Shown here: positions 27,342-36,608 of the stretch, one piece after another | How positions within the stretch are numbered: the first letter of the stretch is position 1 | Layout of the letters: the number at the start of each line of letters is the position of its first letter | NCBI GenBank assembly: GCA_036557365.1 | Contig: DATBHR010000092.1 | Span: 357,065 to 421,064 of the forward strand | Direction: 5' to 3' | From: DATKHR01 sp036557365 | Lineage (GTDB): Bacteria; Acidobacteriota; Vicinamibacteria; Vicinamibacterales; CAVVIG01 | DNA length: 64,000 nt | Notes under the pieces: model-generated | Database searches by the model: none | What the model saw: only the letters and a program-made list of their open reading frames with translations | Told to the model about the DNA's origin: nothing | Position numbers and translations under genes: made by a program

Positions 27342-28358
27342 CTACTTGATGTGGTACGGAGCGACGAGCCCCGAGAACGCCGGATCCGCGACCCCTTCGA
27401 CGGCGCCGACCGACTGGTTGGTCGCCGGCATGTCGAGCGTCACGCATCGCGTGATGTTCGACGTTACCGGTTCGCCGGCGTGAAACGTTTCCAGCGCCAG
27501 GATGGTCGCGGTTCCGTTCAGGTTTTGCGGATCGACGGCCTTCGTGTAGAAGAGCACGCCGCTGTGCATCAGGCCGCCGTACGCCAGGCCTGCCGTCGAC
27601 GATGCGAGGAACACGCGCGCGTCGTTGCAGTGCGCGTCGAGGTGATAGAAGGCGATGTCCGTCTCGGCGATCCCGGTCATGGGGGCGTTGAACCACACCC
27701 AGTCGGACCCGACCTTCCTCAGGACGTTGCCGAAGATCGGATCGACCAGCACGCCGACCGACTGATCGTTCGCGTCGACGACGGCCATCGCGCCGCCGCC
27801 GGTACCATTAGGACCAGGCGCACCTTGCGGACCCTGCGGTCCGACGGCGCCCTGCGGGCCGGCCGGGCCTTGCGGTCCCGGCGCTCCCTGCGCACCTGCG
27901 GGTCCCGCGGATCCCTGCGGACCTGCTGAACCTTGCGCACCGGTCGCGCCGGGCGCACCCGTCGGACCCTGTGCTCCGGCGACTCCCGGCGCACCCTGCG
28001 CTCCCGTGGCACCGGTGGCGCCTTTCGTACCCTGCACGCCCGGTGCACCTTGCACGCCGGGCGCGCCCTGCACGCCAGGTGCGCCCTGCGGACCGGCGGG
28101 TCCGGGCGGTCCCACAGGACCTTGCGGTCCGGTGGTTCCCGATCCGCTGCCGTTCAGGACCACGACGACGTGGTCGCGCGGGCAGACATCTCGGTTGTCA
28201 ATCAGAAGACGCATGAAACCAGTGTGCACGTTCACGCACGCGCGGAGCTGCACAGGAACGGTCGGCGCCGGAGGCTGCGGCTTCTTGTCCGAAGCCGACA
28301 CCGAAACCGCCGATGCCACACAAGCCGAAACAAACGCAATCACGAACCGGGCGCGCAT
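27342..28358 (-). CDS. Secreted collagen-like protein with 38 uninterrupted Gly-X-Y triplets
   Basis: A 338-residue protein. The start is ATG 28358, with GGAGG 5 nt upstream and a signal peptide (MRARFVIAFVSACVASAVSVSAS). Residues 40-60 form a small Cys-bounded N-terminal region (C41...C59). Residues 74-187 are 38 perfect Gly-X-Y triplets, including three tandem GAPGVQ units at 92-109, which will form a triple helix. The C-terminal 150 residues are a globular beta-rich domain with two Cys, perhaps a trimerisation or binding head. I do not recognise that domain. Surface adhesion or matrix roles are known for bacterial collagens but are only an inference here. Confidence 0.85.
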   Translation of the reverse strand: MRARFVIAFVSACVASAVSVSASDKKPQPPAPTVPVQLRACVNVHTGFMRLLIDNRDVCPRDHVVVVLNGSGSGTTGPQGPVGPPGPAGPQGAPGVQGAPGVQGAPGVQGTKGATGATGAQGAPGVAGAQGPTGAPGATGAQGSAGPQGSAGPAGAQGAPGPQGPAGPQGAVGPQGPQGAPGPNGTGGGAMAVVDANDQSVGVLVDPIFGNVLRKVGSDWVWFNAPMTGIAETDIAFYHLDAHCNDARVFLASSTAGLAYGGLMHSGVLFYTKAVDPQNLNGTATILALETFHAGEPVTSNITRCVTLDMPATNQSVGAVEGVADPAFSGLVAPYHIK

Positions 28359-28510
28359 ATGAGCCTCCAGGGGGGTGGGCTTACACCGCCAGCGACCCAT
28401 ACCTCTGCAATATTTGTTGCCGACCCAAAAGGCCCGCTTTTTCACAGAAATTGACAGGATTCGCCTCGACTTCGACGTTCAAAACGGGACACGGTTGACG
28501 ATCCCGCAAT

Positions 28511-29902
<1,392 letters not shown>

Positions 29903-29992
29903 CGGGGCAAGTCTCGTGTACGCAGTCGGATGATCGCAAGTCCGAACGCGTGTACATCCGTCGAACGCCAGCGGCTCGTTTCGAATCTCGGA

Positions 29993-29998
29993 TACTAT
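29993..29998 (+). promoter_or_regulatory. -10-like TACTAT just before the 30009 gene
   Basis: TACTAT ends 10 nt before the ATG at 30009 (7 nt before a GTG at 30006). No -35 or Shine-Dalgarno is obvious. The arrangement fits a leaderless or nearly leaderless mRNA, as at several other genes here. Confidence 0.3.
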
Positions 29999-30008
29999 TG
30001 TCGCAGTG

Positions 30009-30422
30009 ATGAGCCCCGATCAGCCCAGGGTCAGGCCGCTCGAGCGCTTCTGGCCGTACGCGGATCTGCCCGAACAGCCGACCGACGAGGAGCTCGCAGC
30101 ACTCGATCCGGATCTCCACGAAGCCCTCTTCGGATCGCGTCCGCGTCCGTTCTCCATCACTGTCGTGTTTCCGCAGATGGACGCCGCCGATTTTCCGCGC
30201 GCGCTGGAAATCGGACGAGCGTCGGCGGAGTTTCGCGAGACGGGCGACGGTTCGTCCCGAAGGTATCGCGCGCGCTTCTGGTCGAGCGACGCCGCGCGCC
30301 TCCGCGATCTGTTCCAGATCGTCGGACGTTCAGACGCCACGGAAGTGCTCATCGACGATCGTCCGGTACCCTACGCCCGCGAGTTGTGGCTGCCGCTGGT
30401 CTGGTTTCTCATTCCCCGGTAG
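30009..30422 (+). CDS. Conserved-looking hypothetical protein, about 137 residues
   Basis: No family recognised. The protein begins with a Pro-rich segment (LERFWPYADLPEQPTDEELAAL) followed by an alpha/beta-looking core (SITVVFPQMDAADFPRALE, ATEVLIDDRPVPYA) and ends in hydrophobic LPLVWFLIPR. There is no signal peptide. GTG 30006 and ATG 30009 are adjacent candidate starts. It stops 3 bp before the next gene, so the two form an operon. Confidence 0.68.
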   Translation: MSPDQPRVRPLERFWPYADLPEQPTDEELAALDPDLHEALFGSRPRPFSITVVFPQMDAADFPRALEIGRASAEFRETGDGSSRRYRARFWSSDAARLRDLFQIVGRSDATEVLIDDRPVPYARELWLPLVWFLIPR

Positions 30423-30425
30423 ACC

Positions 30426-31001
30426 GTGGCGAAGAGCGAGTTCGAACAGGGACTGAACCAGCTGGAGGCCGAGCTGAAGCAGCTCGAGGCCGAGTACAAC
30501 ATGTACTTCGCCGGCCGCCTTCCAAAGCCGCCGTTCGAAACGCGCGCACGCGTGGCGGCGCTCGTGAAGAAGTTCGATCGCGCGTACATTCAGAACACCG
30601 GCGACCGATTCCGCTTTACCACGCTGCAGACGCGGTTCGCGACGCTCGTCGACCTCTGGGATCGCGGCCTGCGCGCGCGCGAGGAAGGTCGATCGGGTCC
30701 GTTCGTGCAGCAACGCCGGACACCGAATGCGCGGTCGCTCGAGGACAAGGTCGTCCACACGGCGTCGTTCCGGGACCCGGTCCGCGAGCTCGACAAACTG
30801 ACGGAGCTGTACGAATCGCTGAGCGAAGCGCGTCGCGCCGCAGGCGAAGACCAGGTGCCGTTCCACAAGTTCGCCGAGGTCGTGAAGGGACAGGTTCAGA
30901 AGCTGCGCAACGCCGGCGGATCGGAAGTCTCGTTCCGCGTCGCGGTCAAGGATGGAAAGGTGAACTTTACGGCGCGAGCGCTGAAGAATGAAAAGAGTTA
31001 G
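30426..31001 (+). CDS. MXAN_5187 C-terminal-like protein, unknown function
   Basis: A 191-residue cytoplasmic protein starting at GTG 30426. The first 45 residues are a coiled coil (FEQGLNQLEAELKQLEAEYNMYF) followed by GRLPKPPFETRARV and a helical, Arg-rich core. The pattern resembles the C-terminal domain named after Myxococcus MXAN_5187; this is from memory and only moderately sure. No catalytic residues can be named. It follows the 30009 gene by 3 bp and ends at a palindromic spacer shared with the convergent cspA. Confidence 0.7.
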   Translation: MAKSEFEQGLNQLEAELKQLEAEYNMYFAGRLPKPPFETRARVAALVKKFDRAYIQNTGDRFRFTTLQTRFATLVDLWDRGLRAREEGRSGPFVQQRRTPNARSLEDKVVHTASFRDPVRELDKLTELYESLSEARRAAGEDQVPFHKFAEVVKGQVQKLRNAGGSEVSFRVAVKDGKVNFTARALKNEKS

Positions 31002-31063
31002 GGGTTAGGGGTCGGGGCTCAGGGATTAGAAAAGAGCTGAGGGCTCAGGGCTGAGAGAGCTGA

Positions 31064-31103
31064 GGCTGAGAACTGACGACCGGCCGGTCATCAGCTCTCA
31101 GCC
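31064..31103. repeat. 40-bp near-perfect palindrome between convergent genes (GGGCTGA/GGGCTCA word family)
   Basis: The left arm 31064-31083 and right arm 31084-31103 match at 18 of 20 positions around a perfect GACCGGCCGGTC centre. The stretch before it (31005-31063) repeats GGGCTCA/GGGCTGA-like units. The site lies between the 3' ends of the MXAN_5187-like gene and cspA and could act as a terminator in both directions, though neither side has a T-run. Confidence 0.7.
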
Positions 31104-31114
31104 CGGTCAAGTGG

Positions 31115-31318
31115 TTAGATCTTGGTGACGTTGCCGGCTTGCGGGCCCTTGGGGCCGTCCACAATCTCGAACTCCACTGCCTGACCCTCTTCGAGCGACC
31201 GGAAACCGTCGCCCTGGATGGCCGAGTAGTGCACGAAGACATCACTGCCTCCGTCGCGCTCGATGAAACCGTACCCCTTGGCGTTGTTGAACCACTTGAC
31301 CTTGCCTGTGATGCGCAT
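31115..31318 (-). CDS. cspA: Cold-shock protein CspA family
   Basis: A 67-residue single cold-shock domain that binds single-stranded RNA and DNA and melts RNA structure. RNP1 (KGYGFIE) and RNP2 (VFVHYS) are intact. Its leader on the minus strand contains a strong intrinsic terminator about 50 nt before the ATG, suggesting transcription attenuation. Confidence 0.97.
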   Translation of the reverse strand: MRITGKVKWFNNAKGYGFIERDGGSDVFVHYSAIQGDGFRSLEEGQAVEFEIVDGPKGPQAGNVTKI

Positions 31319-31369
31319 CGTTCTTCTTCCTGCTTGCTACGACGCCGGCGTGGTGCCGCGTCATTGACC

Positions 31370-31398
31370 AAAAAAAAAGGCCGCGTCATGCGGCCTTT
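31370..31398 (-). terminator. Intrinsic terminator in the cspA leader
   Basis: On the minus strand a perfect 9-bp stem (AAAGGCCGC/GCGGCCTTT) with loop ATGAC is followed by nine T residues (plus-strand A-run 31370-31378). It lies upstream of cspA in the same orientation, with no other minus-strand gene to terminate: the neighbour purH is divergent. On the plus strand the same stem is followed only by TTTCCCTTT. Confidence 0.85.
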
Positions 31399-31455
31399 CC
31401 CTTTCGGCGCCAGGCCCGCCCGGCGTCGGACAGATGATACTGGACTTTTTGACAG

Positions 31456-33045
31456 ATGCCAAGAGCCCTGCTGAGCGTATCCGATAAGACAGGAATTACA
31501 GATTTGGCGCGCGGACTTGCTGCACGCGGGTTCGAGCTCATCTCCACCGGCGGTACGGCTCAGATGCTGAAGGAATCCGGCCTCGCCGTGACCGCCGTCT
31601 CGGACGTGACGGGGTTCCCCGAGATGCTGGACGGTCGCGTCAAGACACTTCATCCGAAGATTCACGGCGGCATCCTGGCGCGGCGCGACCATCCGGCCGA
31701 CCTCACCGCCCTCGCTGGCCAGGGAATCGGGCTCATCGACGTCGTCGTCGTCAACCTCTATCCCTTCGAAGAGACGGCGAAGAAAGCCGGCGTCACCTTC
31801 GACGAGCTCATCGAGAACATCGACATCGGCGGTCCGAGCATGGTCCGTGCGGCTGCAAAGAACTTTCGCGACGTCCTCGTCGTCGTCGATCCGCAGCGGT
31901 ATCGAGACGTGCTGCAGGCCCTCGATGCGCCGGCCGGTCCGTCTCCGCAGTTTCGTTTCGCACTCGCGGTCGAAGCGCTCGCCCGCACAGCGCACTACGA
32001 CGCCAGAATCGCCGCAACGCTGATCGGATACGCTGAGCGCGATGGTCGCTTCGAGCGCCGGCAGGATGGTGAGCCGCGTCCGGTGCTCGAACTCGCCATC
32101 GAGAAAGTCAAAGACCTGCGATACGGCGAAAACCCGCATCAGCGCGGCTCGCTGTGGGAATCGCGCACATCTCCGCTCGGCATGCGCGTCGTCCAGGGCC
32201 GCGAACTGTCGTACACGAACCTCCTGGACGTCGACGCCGCCTGGCGCATCGCGAGCGAGTTCGCCGAGCCTGCAGCCGTCGTCATCAAGCACACGAATCC
32301 GTGCGGCGCGGCGACGGGTGCGTCGGCAGCCGAAGCGTACATACGCGCGCGCAGTGCGGACCCGCTATCCGCGTACGGAGGCATCGTCGGCGTGAATTGC
32401 CCCCTGGATGTCGCGGCCGCCGAAGCGATTGTCGCCACGTTCATCGAAGCCGTCGTTGCGCCCGACATCGCGCCGAACGCCCTGCCGATTCTCGCCCGCA
32501 AGGACAAGATGCGTGTCGTGCTGATGCCGGCCGAGCACTCGAGCGATTGGCAGACACAAGAGTTCCGATCGCTGCTCGGCGGCGTCCTGATGCAGGAGCG
32601 CGACCGCGTCACGGAGGCACGATCGTCGTGGTCCGACGCCGATCTGCCGGACGGTCTGAGGGTCGTGACGAAGAGGCGACCGACCGCTGAAGAATGGAAA
32701 GCGCTGCGCTTTGCGTGGCGTGTCTGCGCTCATGTCAAATCGAATGCGGTGATCTTCACGAGCGCCTCGACGACGCTGGCGATCGGTGCCGGTCAGATGA
32801 GCCGTGTGGATGCCGTGAACGTCGCGGTCGCGAAGGCGCTGGGATCGAAGGTTTCGCTTGCGGGGTCAGTTGCGGCGTCCGACGCGTTCTTTCCGTTCCG
32901 GGACGGGCTCGACGCAATTGCGAACGCCGGCGCGACGGCGGTCGTGCAGCCCGGCGGATCCGTGCGGGACGCCGAGGTGATCGCCGCGGCCGACGAGCAC
33001 GGTCTGGCGATGGTGTTCACGGGCCGCCGCCATTTCAGGCACTGA
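31456..33045 (+). CDS. purH: PurH, bifunctional AICAR formyltransferase / IMP cyclohydrolase
   Basis: A 529-residue enzyme for the last two steps of IMP synthesis. The N-terminal cyclohydrolase (MGS-fold) domain opens ALLSVSDKTGITDLA and has HPKIHGGILARR. The C-terminal transformylase carries the catalytic Lys-His pair K278-H279 in KHTNPCG. A -10-like GATACT (31436-31441) lies 14 nt before the ATG. The gene ends 14 bp before the convergent heptose kinase. Confidence 0.97.
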   Translation: MPRALLSVSDKTGITDLARGLAARGFELISTGGTAQMLKESGLAVTAVSDVTGFPEMLDGRVKTLHPKIHGGILARRDHPADLTALAGQGIGLIDVVVVNLYPFEETAKKAGVTFDELIENIDIGGPSMVRAAAKNFRDVLVVVDPQRYRDVLQALDAPAGPSPQFRFALAVEALARTAHYDARIAATLIGYAERDGRFERRQDGEPRPVLELAIEKVKDLRYGENPHQRGSLWESRTSPLGMRVVQGRELSYTNLLDVDAAWRIASEFAEPAAVVIKHTNPCGAATGASAAEAYIRARSADPLSAYGGIVGVNCPLDVAAAEAIVATFIEAVVAPDIAPNALPILARKDKMRVVLMPAEHSSDWQTQEFRSLLGGVLMQERDRVTEARSSWSDADLPDGLRVVTKRRPTAEEWKALRFAWRVCAHVKSNAVIFTSASTTLAIGAGQMSRVDAVNVAVAKALGSKVSLAGSVAASDAFFPFRDGLDAIANAGATAVVQPGGSVRDAEVIAAADEHGLAMVFTGRRHFRH

Positions 33046-33059
33046 AAAACGCGAACCGG

Positions 33060-34085
33060 TTAGAACGTTTCGAGCAGCTCGCGCGGCGAGACGGTTGCCG
33101 GTCCGAACTTGCCGACGACGACCCCCGCTGCGTGGTTCGCAAGAATCGCTGCTTCAACCGTCGTCGCGCCGGCTGCGAGCGCGAGGGCGAGCGTCGCGAC
33201 AACCGTGTCGCCCGCACCGGTGACGTCGGCGACCTCGCGGGTCATGGCCGGAATGCCGACGTCGACGCCATCCGCCGACAGCCACATGCCATGTTCGCCG
33301 CGGGTGATGAGCACCGCGGCGCACTTCGCCTGCTTCCGAAAATCGCGGGCAGCGTCGCCCGCATCCCCATCGTCGCGAATCCGCCGCCGCGTGGCCGCTT
33401 CCGCCTCATGGTGGTTGGGCGTGATGAGCGTGGCACCTTCGTAGTGCGTGAGATGGGGAATCTTCGGGTCCACGATCAACGGCGCGCGTATGCCGGCAGA
33501 CTTCCGACCGTTGGAGACCCTGGCGTTGCCGATAGCAAGCAGCTCCTCGATCACACGCCGCGTCACGACACCTTTCAGGTAGTCCGACACGAGCAGCGCC
33601 GCCGCGCCGCGAGCGGCGGTGCGTGTCCGGCGCACGATGGCCTGCTCGACGGCGCGGTCCACGTCGACGTCGTCCTCGTAGTCGATCCGCGCGACCTGCT
33701 GGTTGCGCTCGGTGACGATGCGCAGCTTTTCGGTCGTCGGCCGGTTCTTGACGGTGACGAGTCCGGATCGATCGACGCCAACTCTCTTCAATTCCGTCCG
33801 CAAACGGCTACCGGCATCATCAGGCCCTACGACGGCGACCAGCGACGCGCGGCCGCCGAGCGCGACGATGTTGTGCGCGACGTTGGCCGCGCCGCCGAGA
33901 CGGAGGTGCTCGGACTCGAAGCGAACGACCGGAACCGGGGCTTCGGGCGAGATCCGCGTGACGCGGCCGACGATGAAGCGATCGAGGATGGCGTCGCCAA
34001 CGACGAGCACCGATCGCCGACGAAAGCGGCGAACGATTCCGGCGGCGTGGCGTCGCGTCAGCGTCGCGCCATGCGACAGGCTCAT
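33060..34085 (-). CDS. hldE1: D-glycero-beta-D-manno-heptose-7-phosphate kinase (HldE/RfaE domain I type)
   Basis: A 341-residue PfkB-family sugar kinase. GDAILDRFIVGRVTRISPEAPVP is the typical heptose-kinase opening, LGGAANVAHNIVALG binds the sugar, TPNHHEAE is the RfaE-specific motif, and DVTGAGDTV holds the catalytic Asp. There is no nucleotidyltransferase domain, so only the kinase step is encoded. ATG 34085 overlaps the O-antigen ligase stop (ATGA); the longer frame to 34700 is rejected. It makes heptose-1,7-bisphosphate for LPS core. Confidence 0.92.
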   Translation of the reverse strand: MSLSHGATLTRRHAAGIVRRFRRRSVLVVGDAILDRFIVGRVTRISPEAPVPVVRFESEHLRLGGAANVAHNIVALGGRASLVAVVGPDDAGSRLRTELKRVGVDRSGLVTVKNRPTTEKLRIVTERNQQVARIDYEDDVDVDRAVEQAIVRRTRTAARGAAALLVSDYLKGVVTRRVIEELLAIGNARVSNGRKSAGIRAPLIVDPKIPHLTHYEGATLITPNHHEAEAATRRRIRDDGDAGDAARDFRKQAKCAAVLITRGEHGMWLSADGVDVGIPAMTREVADVTGAGDTVVATLALALAAGATTVEAAILANHAAGVVVGKFGPATVSPRELLETF

Positions 34086-35275
34086 GCGGTCGGTCGGACC
34101 GCGACGGGCGCGTGCGCAGCGGCGGCAGGCAGCGTGATGACGATCAGAAAGAGCATCAGCACTTCGGAGTCGCCGAAGTTGTACTCGAAGAGGCCGGCTG
34201 TGAGAAGCGCGGTGATACAGGCGAGCGCAGCCGCCGCGAGAAATACCTGCTGTCCGCTCCGGAAGCGCTGCCAGACGTCGCGGATGGTGGCGACGATGAA
34301 CCACAGCCAGATGGCGAGGGCCGGGAGGCCGCGCTCGGCCGCGATCTGGACCGGCACGTTGTGGAGGTGCGGATTGATCTTGTTGACGGCGTCGGCGCCG
34401 CGATATTCGCTGTACAGGCGCTCGACCATGTTCGGTCCGACGCCCGTCAGTGGATGCGCGGCAATCATCCGCTCGCCTTCGTGAATCATGGCGACGCGGT
34501 CGAGCCGCGTCGGATCCTTCTGGTTGAACATCGAGACGAATCGCTGAGAGATCTGGCCTGGCGCCACAGCGAAGAAGATGGCGGCGACCACCGGGACGAT
34601 CGCAAAAAGACGGAAGTCCTTCAGCGCGAACAGCACCGCGGCGGCGGCGCAGACGCCGACCTGTGCGCTGCGTGAGAAGCTCAGTGCGACGGCCACACAC
34701 AGCGCCGGAATGGCGAGCGCTGCCCAGGTGCGTTCGCCGCGCTCGAAGAGGACGCGCGCGAGCGCGATCGCGATCACGAGCATCAACAATCCCGAATAGG
34801 TCATGTAGTGCCCGAGCGTGCCTTGCGGGCGCTGACCGAGATTGTCGTAGTGCAGGATGCCGTATTGAAAAATGCCGAACGCGGCGCTGACCGCCCCGAA
34901 GGTGACGACGACGGTCATCAAGGTCAGGCCGCGCGAGCCGCGGACGAAGCGGAACGTGATCGGAACGAGCAGGAAGAGCACGAGCTGCTTGGAGTCGATG
35001 AGGCTTGCGCGCGGATCGTACGAGAACGCGGCCGACACGAGCGTCGCGCCCGCGTAACAGGCGAGCGGCCAGAAGAATCCGGGAACGTCGAAACGCTCGC
35101 GCCCGACGACGAGTGCGCCCACCCAGCAGAGGAAGGCGAGCGCCAGCAGGATCTGGGCGGCGGCTATCGAGAACTGCAGGGCAGCGGCGACGCCGAAGAC
35201 CGCGTACAGGCCAATCTGGTCGAACTTCGTATCGCCGACCGTCCGCGGCGCGTCGAGGGCGATGGAGCTAGCCAT
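34082..35275 (-). CDS. O-antigen ligase / polymerase family membrane protein (Wzy_C)
   Basis: A 397-residue inner-membrane protein with about ten to twelve helices. The large periplasmic loop includes HPLTGVGPNMVERLYSEYR and NPHLHNVPVQIAAERGLPAL, the motif of WaaL-type ligases and Wzy polymerases. It overlaps the heptosyltransferase by 8 bp and the heptose kinase by 4 bp, so all three belong to one LPS operon. Whether it ligates O-antigen to lipid A-core or polymerises repeat units cannot be told from sequence. Confidence 0.88.
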   Translation of the reverse strand: MASSIALDAPRTVGDTKFDQIGLYAVFGVAAALQFSIAAAQILLALAFLCWVGALVVGRERFDVPGFFWPLACYAGATLVSAAFSYDPRASLIDSKQLVLFLLVPITFRFVRGSRGLTLMTVVVTFGAVSAAFGIFQYGILHYDNLGQRPQGTLGHYMTYSGLLMLVIAIALARVLFERGERTWAALAIPALCVAVALSFSRSAQVGVCAAAAVLFALKDFRLFAIVPVVAAIFFAVAPGQISQRFVSMFNQKDPTRLDRVAMIHEGERMIAAHPLTGVGPNMVERLYSEYRGADAVNKINPHLHNVPVQIAAERGLPALAIWLWFIVATIRDVWQRFRSGQQVFLAAAALACITALLTAGLFEYNFGDSEVLMLFLIVITLPAAAAHAPVAVRPTA

Positions 35276-36326
35276 CCAGCCATCTTAACGCGGCCTCGAC
35301 GACGCGTTCAGGAGGAATCCGTGTGAGGCAGCGGAAGTCGCCGGGCGCGCAGCGGCGCTGGTCGCACGGACGGCACGGCAGTTCGCCCGCGTCGACGGCG
35401 ATCATCGGGAGCCGCGGATCGCGCCACGGCATCGACCGCGCGGGCAGCGTCGGCCCAAAGAGCGCGACCACCGGGACGTTGGTGGTCGCCGCGATATGCA
35501 GCGGTCCGCTGTCGCCTCCTACATAAAGATGTGCACGCTCGAGCAACGCACGAAGCTCGACGAGGGAGAACTCGCCGCACGCCAGCACGCGACTGCCTTC
35601 GACCGCGCCGAGCGTCGCTCTCGCGTCCGCGACGACGCGCGCGGCTGCTTCGGTCTCCGACGGTCCCGATGTCACCACGATTCGGTGGTCCTGTCCGTGT
35701 GCCAGTGCGGAGACGACCGCAACGAAATGTTCGAGCGGCCATCGCCGGAACGGATTGCCGGCGCTCACATGTACGACGGCGAGTCGGTGCTGTCGGATGA
35801 CCCCGGCGTCAGTCAGCCGCGCCGCGACTGTCGCCGCTGCGCGCGGGTCCAGCGGCATCTCGACGCGGTTGCGCGTGCGATCGGGTGCATCGAAGCCGAT
35901 CGCGGTCAGCAGGTCCCATTGGTTCTCGACCGAATGACGCGCCCGGAGGGCGCGCGGCCGTGAGACGCGGTGCGTGTACATCCAGCTCCGACCGAGGATC
36001 TCGTAGCCGACGCGTGTCGGCGACGCACTCAGCCACGTCAGAAGCGATGCTCGTGGGCCTCCGTGAAAATCGATTGCGAGGTCGAAGCGCCGCGCACGAA
36101 GCGCGCGACCGAGTGCAATGTCAGCGGTCAGGCCGCGGAGCCCGCGCTCTCGCGGCGCGACGAGCACGTCGTCGATGTCGGCGTTGCCCTGCACGATTGC
36201 CGCGGCGTGCGGTTCAACGACGTACGTGATTGACGCGCCTGGAAATCGATCACGCAGGGCGCCCACGGCTGCGGTCGTGAAGACGACGTCGCCGATTTCG
36301 CGAAGACGGACGAGGAGAATTTTCGG
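35268..36326 (-). CDS. ADP-heptose:LPS heptosyltransferase (GT9), start codon unresolved
   Basis: A GT9 heptosyltransferase of about 352 residues that adds heptose to the LPS core. The conserved N-terminus PKILLVRLREIGDVVFTTAA begins at 36326 and DSGPLHIAATTNVPVVALFG is the donor-site motif. No ATG, GTG or TTG lies in frame between this N-terminus and the stop codon upstream (near 36375). The first canonical start is GTG 36266, inside the domain and after the REIGD motif. Possible explanations are initiation at ATT 36320 or an ATC further up, a lost TTG (now TTT at 36329-36327), or a frameshift. A pyrimidine-rich repeat-like arm abuts the site. Confidence 0.85.
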   Translation of the reverse strand, partial: PKILLVRLREIGDVVFTTAAVGALRDRFPGASITYVVEPHAAAIVQGNADIDDVLVAPRERGLRGLTADIALGRALRARRFDLAIDFHGGPRASLLTWLSASPTRVGYEILGRSWMYTHRVSRPRALRARHSVENQWDLLTAIGFDAPDRTRNRVEMPLDPRAAATVAARLTDAGVIRQHRLAVVHVSAGNPFRRWPLEHFVAVVSALAHGQDHRIVVTSGPSETEAAARVVADARATLGAVEGSRVLACGEFSLVELRALLERAHLYVGGDSGPLHIAATTNVPVVALFGPTLPARSMPWRDPRLPMIAVDAGELPCRPCDQRRCAPGDFRCLTRIPPERVVEAALRWLDG

Positions 36327-36384
36327 AAACTGAGGGTGGAAGAGAGGCGGAGGTGGGTGAGCCGTGTTGATAAATCACCATTTG

Positions 36385-36558
36385 TCACGAATCTTCTATC
36401 GTGGCCTCGTCAATAAGCATCACCGGAATATCGTCTTTGATGGGATACACACGTTTGCACGTATCGCACTTCAACGCCGTGCCGTTGTTGACGAGCGCGA
36501 CCGGTGTTTTGCAGTTCGGACATGCCAGAATTTCGAGCAGTTCGGGGTCGACGGGCAT
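36385..36558 (-). CDS. Trm112/UPF0434-family zinc-ribbon protein
   Basis: A 57-residue protein beginning MPVDPELLEILACPNCKTP with two zinc-binding pairs (CPNC and CDTC) and the family ending YPIKDDIPVMLIDEA. Bacterial Trm112-like proteins are thought to partner methyltransferases or to help lipid A kinase-type neighbours; E. coli YcaR sits next to lpxK and kdsB. Here it directly precedes an LPS operon, in keeping with that. A TATAGT box on the minus strand ends 7 nt before the ATG. Confidence 0.9.
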   Translation of the reverse strand: MPVDPELLEILACPNCKTPVALVNNGTALKCDTCKRVYPIKDDIPVMLIDEATIEDS

Positions 36559-36570
36559 GGTCAGGACTAT

Positions 36571-36599
36571 ATGACACCTCCCGCCTTTTGTGGAACAAT
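36571..36599 (+). promoter_or_regulatory. Promoter-like ATGACA-17-AACAAT before the TPR gene
   Basis: ATGACA (36571-36576, one mismatch to TTGACA) and AACAAT (36594-36599) are 17 bp apart; the ATG at 36609 follows the -10 by 9 nt, so the mRNA would have almost no leader. The minus-strand TATAGT (36571-36566) for the divergent Trm112-like gene overlaps the same spacer. Confidence 0.5.
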
Positions 36600-36608
36600 T
36601 CAAGTCGT

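Noticed and set aside
26506..27696. 396-residue version of the dihaem cytochrome
   Set aside because: The extra N-terminus lacks motifs and runs past a strong Shine-Dalgarno and signal peptide at 27279.
27351..28454. Plus-strand Arg/Thr-repeat frames opposite the collagen gene
   Set aside because: They are antisense readings of the Gly-X-Y codons.
28359..28510. Riboswitch or small RNA in the spacer between the collagen-like gene and selA
   Set aside because: I compared it by eye with common riboswitch cores and saw no match; it probably holds only the collagen-gene promoter and Shine-Dalgarno.
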